A DNA stretch of 64,000 nt, from positions 50,984,203 to 51,048,202 of the forward strand of contig CM060187.1 in the NCBI GenBank assembly GCA_030549335.1. The letters are read 5' to 3'. Shown piece by piece: positions 37,101-48,956 of this stretch. The position numbers and the translations under genes are program-made. The stretch's first letter is position 1, and every line of letters begins with the position of its first letter. The DNA comes from Pontederia crassipes. Its lineage: Eukaryota; Streptophyta; Magnoliopsida; Commelinales; Pontederiaceae. The notes below the pieces were generated by a model. The model was not told the origin of the DNA. It made no database searches and saw only the letters and a list, made by a program, of their open reading frames with translations.

Positions 37101-37930
37101 AGGCTGATCTTTCTCCAACCCTGAACACTATCAGCTGGCCTACTCTTCCTACATTGGATGACTCTTGGTATACTTCCTTATCTACCCCAATTACTGCTGC
37201 TGAAATTATCCTTAACCTCTGGGCCATGCCTATTGTAAAGGCTCTTGGTCCTGACGATTTCACTATTAAACTCTATAAGAACTATTGGAATATCCTTGGA
37301 CCAGAAATCATTAGGCACATTCAATCTATTTTTCTAAACACTTGCATACCCACTAATTTAACACACACCTCGTTGATCTTTATACCTAAAAGAAGACACC
37401 TAAGAAGGTGAGTGATTATAAACCAATTGCACCATGTAATGTTCTCTATAGACTCATTGCAAAGATCTTAGCTAATAGGTTGAAGCCTACACTCCCATCC
37501 CTAATTGACTCTACTCAAGCTGCCTATGTAGTTAATAGATCCATCTTTATCCTCAGGATTAAGAATACTATCTAAATGAGATGAGAGGTGCTTGCATAAA
37601 TACAAGATGGAAAAAATGAGAATGAGAAATCATTTATAATTACCACAGCATGCAAGGCCTACGAAGAGGTTTGGAGCGATGTTATCTCGATGTCGTTTCC
37701 CTTCCATGCAAGAATAATACATCCCGCAGCCCCATCGCCGGCACAGAAGGTGCCATGCCAATCTAGACCTAGATTACGTATAACAGAATTAGATTTATAT
37801 GAAGATGTATGAGTTTCAACAAGTACTAAGATATCAGGTTGGAAATTACGATTTTGATCTCTGAGGCGATCGTGAACTTTTCCCCTTGACGCGCCTCTGC
37901 AGTTCCATTGTAGTATCTTCGTACGGGAGG
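34186..37930 (-). pseudogene. LINE B ORF2, interrupted by an inverted segment
   Basis: The endonuclease starts near 37930 (WNCRGAS, LVETHT) and continues on the minus strand to a PEDKDGS block near 37545. The C-terminal half of reverse transcriptase resumes on the minus strand at DRISWDS (36446), with FADD near 36145. A zinc-binding segment and RNase H (NTDNS, AAEAWA, ETDS, SAADY) follow, ending near 34186. The segment between these parts lies on the plus strand and is listed separately. Premature stops and frameshifts are also present. Confidence 0.85.
36447..37540 (+). pseudogene. Inverted segment of LINE B ORF2 (endonuclease end to RT start)
   Basis: On the plus strand the frame opens at CNNRTEGARILCRIDRV (endonuclease C-terminus), passes through TSDHAPL near 36560, LRQITLKWWSKSR near 36890, and the KALGPDDFT block near 37240, and ends at the AAYVVNRS block of reverse transcriptase near 37540. 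These are exactly the parts missing from the minus-strand ORF2. The left junction is at 36446/36447, and the right one falls in about 37538-37545. Roughly 40 codons appear lost at each side. Confidence 0.85.
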
Positions 37931-39495
37931 TTTGGCATGAGACACGGAACCCTCCGGCTCCTGTACCTGCACACAAGAGTCATTATCATCAGTGTTGGGG
38001 ATGTTTTTAATGTGCCTTACTTGAGTGTGTCGCTTGGTGTGTTTCTTTTGCTTCAGGGAAGGAGGAGGTGGGGAGAACCACCGCTGAGCTTTCCATGTTC
38101 TTTTACTCTCCACCACAGTGAATGGTCCAGATTGGGATCACTTCTCTCCTCCTCAGAGGACTTCGAAAAGGACTCGACGAGGTTAGTCGTCAAGATCCTC
38201 CCGAAAACTTGCTACACCATGGCACCGTGTGTTACGCACGGTCCGCGCCGCTAGGGCTTGAGAGAGGATATGAGAGAGAAGTGTGTCCGCTAGGGTTTAA
38301 GAGAGGGGTGCTACTGGGTAGAAGGGGAGGGAGAGGCGAGTAATGTGATTTATTTTCTGAGGGGCCACGTGGGGGAGAGGAGACGTGTGATAAGGAAGGA
38401 AAGTCACGTGCCAGATAAGTGAAGGTGTCAGAGTCGATCGCGCTCCCAGAGGCCGTCCGATCCACAACTGAGCGGCCTAGATATAGGGTTTCAGGCGCTA
38501 CACCCGAAGCCTTAGAGGTCGTTTCAGTGGTATGGACTGCACCGTTCCGGTCTGAATCTCCCTTAACCGAAAGGTTGGAAAGCTCCGTTCGGCACCGGCG
38601 AGGAGGGAATGTTCGCATCCAATTACCATAGAGAGGGGATTCCGACATAGGAGAAGTTCCAATTTCGGCATCCAACTTCCTCTCGGTACAACTACATATG
38701 ACATGTTTGACTCGCCCGCAGGAGAAACAATAGAAGTGGATGTTATCATATAGCACCTGCTGGAAGTGGCGTGAACCGTCCGGCAACAAGATCCAAATGC
38801 CCTGCTTAACGGGCTCGGCCAAGTTCATCTCAACATATACCCTGATGTATTTCAATCTTTCCTCATGAATAGAGACCTCATCAATCTTCAAAGGGGTACC
38901 AAACTTCCATGTAATGCGCAAAATAGAGGTTTTATTATATAGCTCAAAAGGAAGGCCAGGAAGTTTGATCCATATTGGTGATGTAGTGAGGTGATCATCA
39001 AGTGGTCGAAAGAAAGATTTGAGGAGGGAGACGTGAAGGATGTTGTCATTCAAGATCCATGGTCCTCCCGTCAAGACATGCTCTCTATCCTTAGGATCTG
39101 CAAAATGAAAGAGGACAAAGAGTTAGCTAGCTCAGTAAGCTTCAGAGTGCCCTCTAATGACCATAGGGTTTGCAGATCTGCTCGCAGCTATTCCAGTGAG
39201 ACCGAGACGTGGATGAGACGACCTAGCAAGGAGGATGCTTAGACCGCAGAACGTTCCGACACCTCCTCCGATGGAATGATGATTTCATCCACAATGGAGT
39301 CCTGGAGGCGCTTAAGATGAGCTTTGGAAAGACGAGGAAAGAGGTTGGCGTCGACACTGCCACCAGATTTGGCTGTTTACTTATGTGAGATACGAAGCTT
39401 TCAAGAATTTGGGAGGAGGAACATGGGGGACCGCTCCCAGGATGGAGGAAGAGGATTGGGGAAGAAGAGGAGGGCGAGAGGGGTCCGGGAGGCAT
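37900..39495 (-). pseudogene. LINE B ORF1: RNA-binding protein with CCHC knuckle
   Basis: It starts MPPGP at 39495 with a Pro/Ser-rich leader. The region 39074-38760 is DUF4283-like (WIKLPGLPFELYNK, then RVYVEMNLAEPVKQG). A knuckle of form CX2CX4HX4C lies at about 38715-38674 (CFSCGRVKHVICSC). The tail is Ser/Pro/Gly-rich. The frame breaks near 39222 and 38232. Confidence 0.8.
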
Positions 39496-42400
39496 GTTTT
39501 TTGACTACTTGTGTGTTCTTATTTCTCACTCTTTTCACTCTACCGATGATGATGTTTTAAAAAAAAATAATTCTAGTGATGTTTGATTGCTGCAACGGGA
39601 ATAGGCTCCTGTGCTTGGTCTATTCTCATATCTATTCACTGGGTCAGATAGAGTCGGATAGAGGTTGAAAAAAAAGTTGATCCGATCCGACCCGATGATT
39701 CGAATTTATATATTTACATATTTTTTACTTTTTAATTTAAGCTTAATATTATATTTTAATTTTAAATTTAAAAATATTTAAATAAATTTAAGTATGAAAA
39801 TAACATTTAAATATTTAGGAAACTTAATTTACATATAAAATAAGTAATAAAAATATTTTTATATTAAATAAATATAAATTAGTGATTTTTTAAAAAATTT
39901 GATGATCCGAGTCTATTCATCCCTAGTAGAAGTATCACCCCCTACTCGTATCAAATACCCCGACAGTTATGCGAACTATGAATTAGCTACCTGTAAAGAA
40001 GGCATGGATCCGGACGAGAAGAAGAGATTTTTCCTGATTTCAGAAAACAACCTGATAATGACAGACAGGCAGAACGACGTACACATGAATGACATTCATC
40101 TTTTTTTCTTCCGTGGACAAAAATTGACATAATGCATGTCATATGATGATCTGAACACAACAGTGTCACGGGAGAGATGATGCCATAAATTTCAATAATG
40201 GGAATTGCATCCGAGGACATGCATTTTCTACAGCCCTATAATTGTTTTTTTCCTAAAAAATGTATTAAAAATAGTTAAGAAAAAAAACAAGTTTTTTTAT
40301 GAAAAAATATACTTGAAAAGAAAAAAAATCATTAAAATTTGGATAGGCATGGGAGTACTCTGGTCTTTTCATTTTGAATGTTGATCCTTATATATATATA
40401 ATGATTATCTATGTGCTTCACCCATATGAGATTATATATTTATAATGCTTTAGGTACTTAAATATTGTATTTCATATTTTTTACCCTAGTATTTAATTTC
40501 CTTGTCCCCGATCCCTCCGATGCTTTTAGTATTTTTAATGTTAATTTTAAAGTTAAAAATTTGGTCCGATTCATTTAATTATTTTTTATTAATAAAATAT
40601 ATAATAAGTTTATAAAGAGGTGGTGAGTTCAAATTCTCTTACAAAAATTATGCATTAGCATTTTTAGTTCTTAAACCTAATTAGATCATTACCGTTAGTG
40701 GATTCACGACTACTCCAATCGAATCATTATAGCGAAGTCGTGAGGCAGAAATAAAAAGTTTTTGTGAGTTGAAGTCCATTATTCTACTTTAATTCGAACA
40801 TCGGGTACTAAAATAATTCTCCAAACAAGTGAGTTCTACAAAAACAAAAAAAAAGAAGAAAAAATTGGTGCATGCACGGAGACCAACGATGTGGAAAGTG
40901 GGCGAGTCGATGTCATGGTTGCATTGGAATGACTTGGAAGTTGGAATTGTTGATGCATGAGATCCATAAACCAAATCAATGACTCCATCAGGTCCTATGT
41001 ACGTACTACATATTTATAATAATAATAATATATTATTATTATATTATTACGATGACTAAAGAGCAGATGGAGACCAAATTCTCTACGTCTGCAGCTGTGG
41101 CATTAATTTTTTTACATATATACATATGAACAAAAGTTATATGCTTTATAACATTCAAAATAGATGAATCGACCTATTATTATAGAGATGAATTTTTATT
41201 ATAGTTATATGTTAATAATCTAAACTTTATTAGTGAACACATCAAGATGTGTATGGGTCCCTGCCAGAATATGGACTTGGATAAGAGCTGTCTGTTGATA
41301 AGTAGAATTTCCTTTTTCGGTAATAAACGATTCCTTTAAAAAAGAGGAGAAAAAAGAAAAGAAATGCTACCTTCTATCTTTCTTTAATTTCGTTTTGTAC
41401 AGTTTGTGAATCTCTCTCTATACATAGGTTATATAAATTGCAAGTATAAATTCATAGTTTTTTTAATTTTTGGTATATAGATTGTATTATAAAAATTAAC
41501 AACTATTTTTAAAAAAGATTGATTTATATATAATTCGTATTCAACTGTAATGAACGTTTTGTTGTTTCTACTTTCTAGACGAGTGTGTATGTCTGACAAA
41601 GAAAATTGACTACACGCAGCTGATTTAGGGATTTAACCAATAAAATATTTAGGAGGGGTCGAACATGTACTATAAACTAATTAAAGTAATATATACAAGT
41701 AAGAGTTATACTAGAATAAATATTTGCAATAAAACTCAAATTTAGTTGAGTTGAATTCAACAGTTTCTAGATTAATTCAGAAGTGTCCATCTCTTAATTA
41801 ACATTGAAAATACATACATGTTAAGGTAAACGCAAATACAATGTCTTAGCTTAATCTTTAAGGACCAAAACCCTTATTTAACCTTATAAATTATATATTA
41901 TATTTTTTATATATGTTAAAAAATCGGGGCCACCAAACTAACCAAGGCCCTCCACCTATACAATCCAAAATTTTAGAGCAAAAACATTTGCTTCAGTCAC
42001 AGTGCACTGAGCCAATTATGAAATTATTAATTTTTAAGAAAGCAATAAAATGCATAATTCTTTATATATATAATTTCTTGGATGAAAACAATTAAAAAGT
42101 CGCTCGACGAACACTTAGTATATTAAAAAAAAACAAATCATACTTTTTTTCAAAACCTTCTATGAAAAAAAGTTACCAAATGCAATTTATGTATAGTTCC
42201 ATCTTGATTACAAATACTACAAAAAAGAATGAAATTAAGAATAATCGACATTCATATTTTATGATCAGTTTGGTAATAAGTCGAATTTCAAAAATAAAAT
42301 TTAGTAGGAAAAAAAAATACAATTTCGATTCTTAAAACCATAATTTGATTAAGTTTACTCTTGCGAGATTATCGGATTAGTGACAAATGACAAAGCTTGG

Positions 42401-42840
42401 ACTGTTTTTGCTATCTCTATTAAAGCAACATGTAAGAGGAATGGCCTTCAAACTGCGTCATGACGTAGGAGCATTTAAATGATCAATCACATTAAGTGGC
42501 ATTAATGAGATCGAAGATATCATGTCGATCGAGCTCCACTACTAAATGATACTCACGGCTTATTTGTGTCGTTTGGATGGATAATTTTGCAGAAAAATAC
42601 TCATATATTCTTATGATTAAACTTTATTCAACAAAAATTATCGGACGACGCCCTATTTTATTCCCACACCTAGTTTGAGTGGTCAGACAATAAGGATGTA
42701 CGAAATGACCTTCTTTAACCTCATTTGACTCATTCGAATAGTAAAATCATGATTATATTTTCGTTGCGACAGTGGAATATTACATATTTCATTATTTTTG
42801 ATAAATATTACAATTCAAAAAATAATGAGTCGACAAAATT

Positions 42841-42960
42841 AAACAAGTCTTTATTTATGAGCGAACCTTATCAGTATTTTAAAGGAACCTTTAGCCCTTA
42901 AACAAGTCTTTATTTATGAGCGAACCTTCAAAATCAACTTTAGCCCTTAAACTACTTATC
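42841..42960. repeat. 59-bp tandem duplication
   Basis: 'aaacaagtctttatttatg' begins at 42841 and again at 42900. Adjacent 'cttatcagtatttta' and 'tttagcccttaaac' pieces are also repeated and shuffled. Confidence 0.8.
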
Positions 42961-43973
42961 AGTATTTTAACTTATCAGGGTAATCAAATTTCTATTATTT
43001 GGTTTATTTATCTATAATAATTATTAAAGTTTAAAGGAACATTTGTGGATATATATGCATTTCACTACTTCAAATTATGTTTATGTTACCCTTGTTTATT
43101 GAATAACCATATGAAGTTAGTATATATTCAAAAGTGGCAATTTATTTTATTGGTGATATAGATTTCATATTAATTATAACGACTATGCACAATAATAACC
43201 TTTACGATGTAAAACATGATGGTTTTGGTTTGCTACTTGACAAAATAAATTTGCGACGTGGTAGATCGAACGATTTAATTGTTATAAGAAATTTAACAAT
43301 TATGTTCAAACAAAAAATTTTAAAAAAATAGAATAAAGCATTGCCCCCACCCCATATTTTGCATCTATGATAGTTTTGTGCTCACGAGTCTCTCTCGTTT
43401 AATAAAATATCGGGATCTAATCGGTGGAATATTAAACTATTCGAGAAATTAAAAAGGAAAAAAATATATCTGATATCTCTAATCTTTTTTTTAATCACTT
43501 AAAAAGCAATCATAGCCAGAAAGGAAAAGAGAATATGAGAGGAGGGAGGGGTTGGATTATATGTATAGAGAAATAAGACTTTTTTAAGTCATATTATAAT
43601 TTAAAAATCATAATTTAATTGAACGTATGCTTTATTTTTTTTTCTAACTTTGGTTTTATTTTCTTTTCGTATTTTAATTCTCTCTTCTAGACCCTTAATA
43701 TTTTATAATTTTCCTTTTGATTTTTTGGGAAAAAAGAATAGATTGTTACAGTTCAAAAGGGATGTAAGCATATTCACCTTTTCCACGTCATTTACGGGTC
43801 ACCAAATGATTAATGTACATTATATACTGTATTATTATTGGACGTAATTAGCAAACACGTTTCACCGAATAACAATATACTTCATTGATTTCAGGTGCAC
43901 GTGCCAGGAATCCCTGCGTGCATGTGCCTTCGATCATATCCTTGATAACGACAATGTCATAATATGAGTGATC

Positions 43974-44008
43974 TCTCTCTCCTTCTCTCTCTCTCTCTCT
44001 CTCTCTCG
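43974..44008. repeat. (CT)n microsatellite
   Basis: Nearly perfect CT repeat of about 35 bp. Confidence 0.9.
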
Positions 44009-44911
44009 TATACTACACGAAAGAAAGATCCATCACATGCATGCATTATGCATACAAACTACAAAGCAATCCGTAACAATTAATTGATCAAGCAAGCAAG
44101 TCATCGTGTTCGGGCAGTTTTGATGGAATCCTATTTTGCAATCTTCGGCGTCAAATTCGATTTGAACTCGAAAGTCCAAATTGTACGAAATCGACGACAT
44201 TTCTGCCTAACTTTTTATATGTACATGCATGCATCGTAAACTATCCAAATAATGCAGAGAATATAGTTTTACTTTATTTTCCAACTTTGGTTCAACATTT
44301 GATTCGCTTTCTCGCATCAGATGATGTATAGATCAATTGATAATTGAAGTAAAAAATTTTTTTTTTAGTCAACCTCCCATTTCGAAAGGTAATACCAAAT
44401 ACCAACGACTCAATTTGCGTAATGTTATTTGAAAGTCAAACACACCATCAAACTTAAATATTAGATAATTTTACATCGTATATAAAAAAAATTAGAGTTA
44501 AATTTGAATTTTTGTTTAAATATAATGAACTGTTTATTACTCCACCTAGTTTAGAGGAAAAAAAATCACCTACCATCTCATCAAAACGACACAGTGCTAT
44601 TTTTTTTTCGGGGAATAAAACGACAGTGCTCTTATATCGCTGGATCGAGAAAAACGTTATTGTCTTGGTAGAACACTCATAACGCACGCGTTAGTCATGT
44701 CACTCTCTGGGCCTCTGGCACGGTGGCACCCACTCGGTACTCTCTCTCTCTCTCGTGGGCAAGATGGCATCGTGCCACTGGTGTGACGTCGTGACCATCT
44801 CTGTCCTTTTTTCTCCTTAATAAAATAAGAAAACAAGCGTGATTTGCTCCCGTCGCAGGGACAGCGTCACTACGTATCGGAACCGCTACGCCACATTCAA
44901 AGCGGACGCGC

Positions 44912-45279
44912 AATTGTATGTTATGTTTCATCATATTTAATACAAGTAAGCTTTCCTTTAATTCTAGTGTCATGGCCTTGAGCGTGGGGTGGTAACCCAC
45001 ATCGGTGTCCCTTCGTGGCGTCCCGTGGTCCCTTCGTCGCCCCTTCGGACTTTAAGCGCCCAAGCGCCTACGTTAGTGCCGCAACGCGCTAATGCCACGG
45101 TCTCGTGACGAGTAGTCCAACACTCTAGTCATGTCCGTGTTTGAATGCCTATAAGAGCGACTCTCGGCAAAGTCGTCTCGACCATAAAACTTCCGCTGCA
45201 AACTCAAAACAGGCTTGGCTAGGTGCCTATCCGCCTAGTCGCCGCACGTGGTCTAGTGTCCGAGAATGACCCCGTGACA
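44912..45279 (+). repeat. 5' LTR, lacking the first ~300 bp
   Basis: It matches the last 368 bases of the 3' LTR and ends GACCCCGTGACA. It keeps the TATAAGAG box (45150) but lacks the U3 start found in the 3' LTR at 48285-48583. Confidence 0.85.
45150..45157 (+). promoter_or_regulatory. TATA-like box in the LTR
   Basis: TATAAGAG occurs here and at the same position in the 3' LTR (48822). It is the likely core promoter. Confidence 0.45.
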
Positions 45280-45281
45280 AG

Positions 45282-45293
45282 TGGTATCAGAGC
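45282..45293 (+). promoter_or_regulatory. Primer binding site for initiator tRNA-Met
   Basis: TGGTATCAGAGC, two bases after the 5' LTR end, matches the complement of the plant initiator tRNA-Met 3' end used by many LTR elements. Confidence 0.85.
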
Positions 45294-46779
45294 AGTTCTT
45301 CCTGCTCGGATTACCCAGCGACGATGACTCGCTTGTGTCGTCGCAACGTGCCCTGGCGTAGGAGATGTGCTTCCGCTCAAATACTCCATCACGCCCAGGC
45401 GCACTGGTACCATGGTCTTTGATCGTGGACGCCAACGAGGAATGCATGGCAAGCCTCCTCGCCGCACGCCCAGTCGTGCCTCGCAGCATGTTCCTCATAC
45501 ACCCGTGTCGTGTCAAGGAACGTCCGTCATGCATTATGATGGCGGATTGATCGCCCCGCCTAACCGGGACGATCATGCGTCGCTCACTCGAGCAGATCAA
45601 CCACCCCAGGTATACAGTCGGGAATCCTGAAGTGTCGCGCTGCGTCAAAGAGTGGCCATATGCTCTGCATGATGGTCTTGCGCTGCTCAAATCAGGAGAT
45701 CGCTTACACGAGCGTCGTGTAACTCGGAGGACCCGTGTCACATTCAGGGACTGTCGGTCATGCACTATCATGACGACCTGGCGCTGCTCGGTATTTCGTG
45801 ATGTCGCATCGCATGCCCAGTCATGCAACGTGAAGTGCACAACCGCTTCACGGGAGAAGTTGGCTTAAAGACAAATATCAAGGTTCATGGTCCCCTTGCG
45901 GCCAAAGGACATCCTCCCTTCGACCAAGGAGCATCAATCACAAGCATCTTGTCGTGCCGCAGCATCACCTGCCACGCCACGATGACTTTCAGGAATGGAG
46001 CAAAGCGTTGATTACTTGCAAACACTCGTGGACGAGCTGTCAGCCTTGCCTGCCTCGTCAAGTGTCGCCCCGCAAGCGGCGCGATGTCATCCATCAAGGA
46101 GTGGGACGAACTTGATACATGCCAACGCAAATCGACGCCTCAACTCAGCGATCAATTTGGCAAATGGTCTGAGCGTCGAGCATCGGCGAACCTTGGCATG
46201 CTGCGGTCAAGCGTTCTGCCGCCAACCGAAGGAAGGAGTGCCCTTTCCTTTCGGACATCGCCTCGAGTAATCGAAGCGGCCTCCAAAGATCGCAATGCGA
46301 AAGTTTCGAAGGACACATTGGCGATGTCGTCCCTTCGAATGGAGATGGAGGTAATGTTGGGAGCTCATGCCATGAGTTCACCAACCGCAGTCCGCTTATC
46401 TAAGCGGAGCGTCTTCACAAGCATCCGTCCGGATTAGTGAAGGCCCGGAACGGCTACTCCTTCGCAAGGGTCAAGCCGCTCAGTGGACGAGTATGTCAAA
46501 GGTGCATGATCTAGGATGACAAGCACAATAACTTTACTTTGTCCAAGGTGCGGACGGACGAGCATCTAAGGTGCATCCTCTTCGTGAACGAGCACGTCGA
46601 TCTCGCCCCGTCCATACCCCAAAGGGATTGTCAAAGCTTCAAAGGAGGTCCCAGGATCGGAAGAAGGCATATCCCAAGAATCCTGCAAGATGTGGCAAAC
46701 TCAGGATGGCAGTGCCATCGCGACAATGTAGAATATGGCAAACATGCATCCCAGACATGGGACGGAAGAATTGGCAGTT

Positions 46780-47165
46780 CATCAATTATGCAGTGCCCTG
46801 ACAAGTTGGGACTGGAGGTCAAGATCACATTGTTCAACATCAGCCAGATGGGCATGTGAAGGAGGAAGTGAAAGGAATCACCGAGCTCCGCCTACAGTGT
46901 TCCCAGGAGGATGAAGACCCAGTGTTGGTGCTCTTCAAGCAGAGGGGTTAGAAGCTTTGGACTGGGAAGGAGTTGGAACGACCGGATCGTCCAACCTCCG
47001 CTCACTAGTTGATGCTGCCAAGTCAATCAAGACAAGTGCCATACCACCAAAGTCCTTGGGCAAGGGCAATGGTGGAGGAGAGAAGCTCAAGTCGCAAGGA
47101 GGAAGCTACTCATGCCGAAGATAAAGATCGCCCATCGAAGCAGGAGAAGAGAGTCAAACCACAAG
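46780..47165 (+). pseudogene. Possible gag remnant of the non-autonomous LTR element
   Basis: In shifting plus-strand frames the order GHVKEEVKGITEL, then LVLFKQRG, then SLVDAAKSI resembles the middle of gypsy-type gag (Retrotrans_gag family: YVKEF...LL...F..GL...A...A..LVD). A stop interrupts it near 46950. Upstream, 45995-46080 encodes DYLQTLVDELS, possibly the gag N-terminus. The match is by eye and weak. Confidence 0.35.
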
Positions 47166-47170
47166 CACAT

Positions 47171-47850
47171 GTGGGGAGACCCTCATCGTCGCTCACTATA
47201 GCGACTGGGAGTGGACAAGGTGCGGAATGTTACACCAAAGAACCTTGCCCCACCTCAAACCGTCGAGATATTTATTGTCCACCAAGGGGAAGGTGGAACT
47301 ATTTTCAAGGCTCGGCGGACGAAGGACTCAACGTTGCAGCCATCTGCAACTTGGGGACAGCGAGTTGAACCACAAGAAAATGTGGGGAGACTCTCGTCGC
47401 CCACTATGGCGACTTGGATGGACAAGGCATGGATTGTCATATCAAAGAACCTTGTCCCGCCTCAAGACTGCCGAAACATCATGTGGTCACCAAGGAGGAG
47501 GTGGTCCTGCGCTTTTAGTTCGGCAGAGGTATGGAAGACCCTACATTGCAATCATGTGCAACATAGAGACATGGAGTCAAGCCCATAAAGAGACCTGAAG
47601 CATCCAGAGTATCCAGGGGAAGACTCTCGTCGCTCATCATAGCGACATCAGGCACTGGAAGCAGACAAGCTACAAGCATCGACATCGGAGGGCTTGTGCT
47701 GTTTCAAGCCGTCGAAATTCAAGAATGATCATCGAGGGTGAGATGGTCCCGCACTTCGCGTTCGACGGAAGGAAGACCTTATGCTGCGGCCATCCGCAAC
47801 ATGAAGGCATCGAGTCAAGTCATGCAGGTCGAATGGCGAGACTCTTCATC
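47171..47850 (+). repeat. Tandem array of three ~210-233-bp units in the LTR element interior
   Basis: Units start 'gtggggagaccctcatcgtc' (47171), 'gtggggagactctcgtcgcc' (47382), 'aggggaagactctcgtcgct' (47615) and a partial one at about 47832. Each carries, in order, 'ctca.tatagcgac', a 'caaagaaccttg.ccc.cctcaa' or related stretch, 'aaggtgg', 'tcggcggacgaagga' and 'gcagccatctgcaac'. Units are diverged. Confidence 0.8.
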
Positions 47851-48272
47851 GTGTTCTACACGACCCTGAGACAACTCTTTTCCGCGCTATTCCTGAAGGC
47901 ATACAAGAGTTGTTTCACCCCCAAAGAAGCCAAACCACACAAGTTGACGTTGCGCAAGTCGAAGAGAAGTGAAGCCAACAGAGACTTGATGGACGGATAG
48001 TTGCTTGATGAAGTCAGACCGCACATGGCGGACTCCACTGGCGTTGCACAAGTGATGACCCCGGATTGGACGAAGGATCAGCGAGCGAAGCAGGCCTGAG
48101 GGAGGAGTCCTCAGCGAGACCCCAAGGAGCGGGCATTCCTGGCGTTGCGTGATGCTGGTGAAGTCGAAGTCAAGGCAAAGAAGGCAGAATTGAACGAGAC
48201 AAGCGAAGTCAAGACTCAAGACGAAGGCCCCGAGGAAGCCCGGACAACGGCGTCGGGGGCGTCGCCGACTTT

Positions 48273-48284
48273 GGTGGGGGAGAA
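48273..48284 (+). promoter_or_regulatory. Polypurine tract
   Basis: GGTGGGGGAGAA directly precedes the TGTCACGGGG start of the 3' LTR and fixes its left edge. Confidence 0.8.
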
Positions 48285-48951
48285 TGTCACGGGGCGTTTC
48301 CCGTGACACGAAGCGTGAAGCCTCGCGGCACCAACGCCGCTCAACTTATAGCCCTCGGCCGCTCAGCGCCGAAAACATGGAACACATGCAGCCGCCCCGC
48401 ACTGCGTAATATTGCGGAGTACCAAGTTATCCGCCCTTAGGGCATTTATCTTGTAAGGCCGTCCTTATGAATGGCCAAGTAGGTGACGTTCCCGTAGGGT
48501 ACGTCTTTTGCATCTTCAATATGTAACAAGACTCCTATACCTACGGTACACTGGGAGGAGTTCACTAGTGCCTTCCGAGGCCCAATTGTATGTTATGTTT
48601 CATCATATTTAATACAAGTAAGCTTTCCTTTAATTCTAGTGTCATGGCCTTGAGCGTGGGGTGGTAACCCACATCGGTGTCCCTTCGTGGCGTCCCGTGG
48701 TCCCTTCGTCGCCCCTTCGGACTTTAAGCGCCCAAGCACCTACGTTAGTGCCGCAACGCGCTAATGCCACGGTCTCGTGACGAGTAGTCCAACACTCTAG
48801 TCATGTCCGTGTTTGAATGCCTATAAGAGCGACTCTCGGCAAAGTCGTCTCGACCATAAAACTTCCGCTGCAAACTCAAAACAGGCTTGGCTAGGTGCCT
48901 ATCCGCCTAATCGCCGCACGTGGTCTAGTGTCCGAGAATGACCCCGAGACA
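48285..48951 (+). repeat. 3' LTR, full length (667 bp)
   Basis: It begins TGTCACGGGG and ends CCCCGAGACA. The first 25 bases form an inverted repeat (TGTCACGGG, 6-base loop, CCCGTGACA). It is the only complete LTR of this element. Confidence 0.88.
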
Positions 48952-48956
48952 CGCGC

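Larger units (their letters stand above)
34161..39506 (-). mobile_element. L1-type LINE with internal inversion (LINE B, 5.3 kb)
   Basis: Minus-strand LINE with a poly(A) tail (poly-T at 34159-34173) and a 14-base target-site duplication, ACTTG(C/T)GTGTTCTT, at 34147-34160 and 39507-39520. The leader before the ORF1 ATG is about 11 bases. Domain order is as in LINE A, except that the segment at about 36447-37540 is on the opposite strand. Stops and shifts are frequent; this copy is older than LINE A. Confidence 0.88.
39521..44906. other. Long AT-rich spacer, no gene supported
   Basis: Contents seen are a decayed 'gatccgatccgacccg' patch near 39690, a rearranged 59-bp tandem duplication at 42841-42960, and a (CT)n run at 43974-44008. 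All reading frames are short or low-complexity. I see no tRNA, rRNA or transposon ends in it. Confidence 0.5.
44912..48951 (+). mobile_element. Young non-autonomous LTR retrotransposon with shortened 5' LTR
   Basis: Two LTR copies, at 44912-45279 and 48285-48951, differ at three positions over the shared 368 bp. The full LTR starts TGTCACGGGG and ends CCCCG(T/A)GACA, an inverted pair. The primer site TGGTATCAGAGC (complement of initiator tRNA-Met) lies at 45282-45293 and a polypurine tract at 48273-48284. CGCGC flanks both ends (44907-44911, 48952-48956), a candidate 5-bp duplication. The 3-kb interior has a weak gypsy-type gag region and a tandem array but no protease, RT or integrase, so it must have been moved in trans. 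Confidence 0.85.

Noticed and set aside
39600..39920. GACCCG-rich patch recurring at 4410 and 27330
   Set aside because: It is clearly a dispersed repeat, but I could not find ends or a class for it.
45253..45840. 195-codon minus-strand ORF inside the LTR element
   Set aside because: It is antisense to the element and has no retroelement or host domain.
47009..47598. Overlapping plus-strand ORFs in the tandem array
   Set aside because: They follow the repeat in three frames, so they are unlikely to encode a selected protein.
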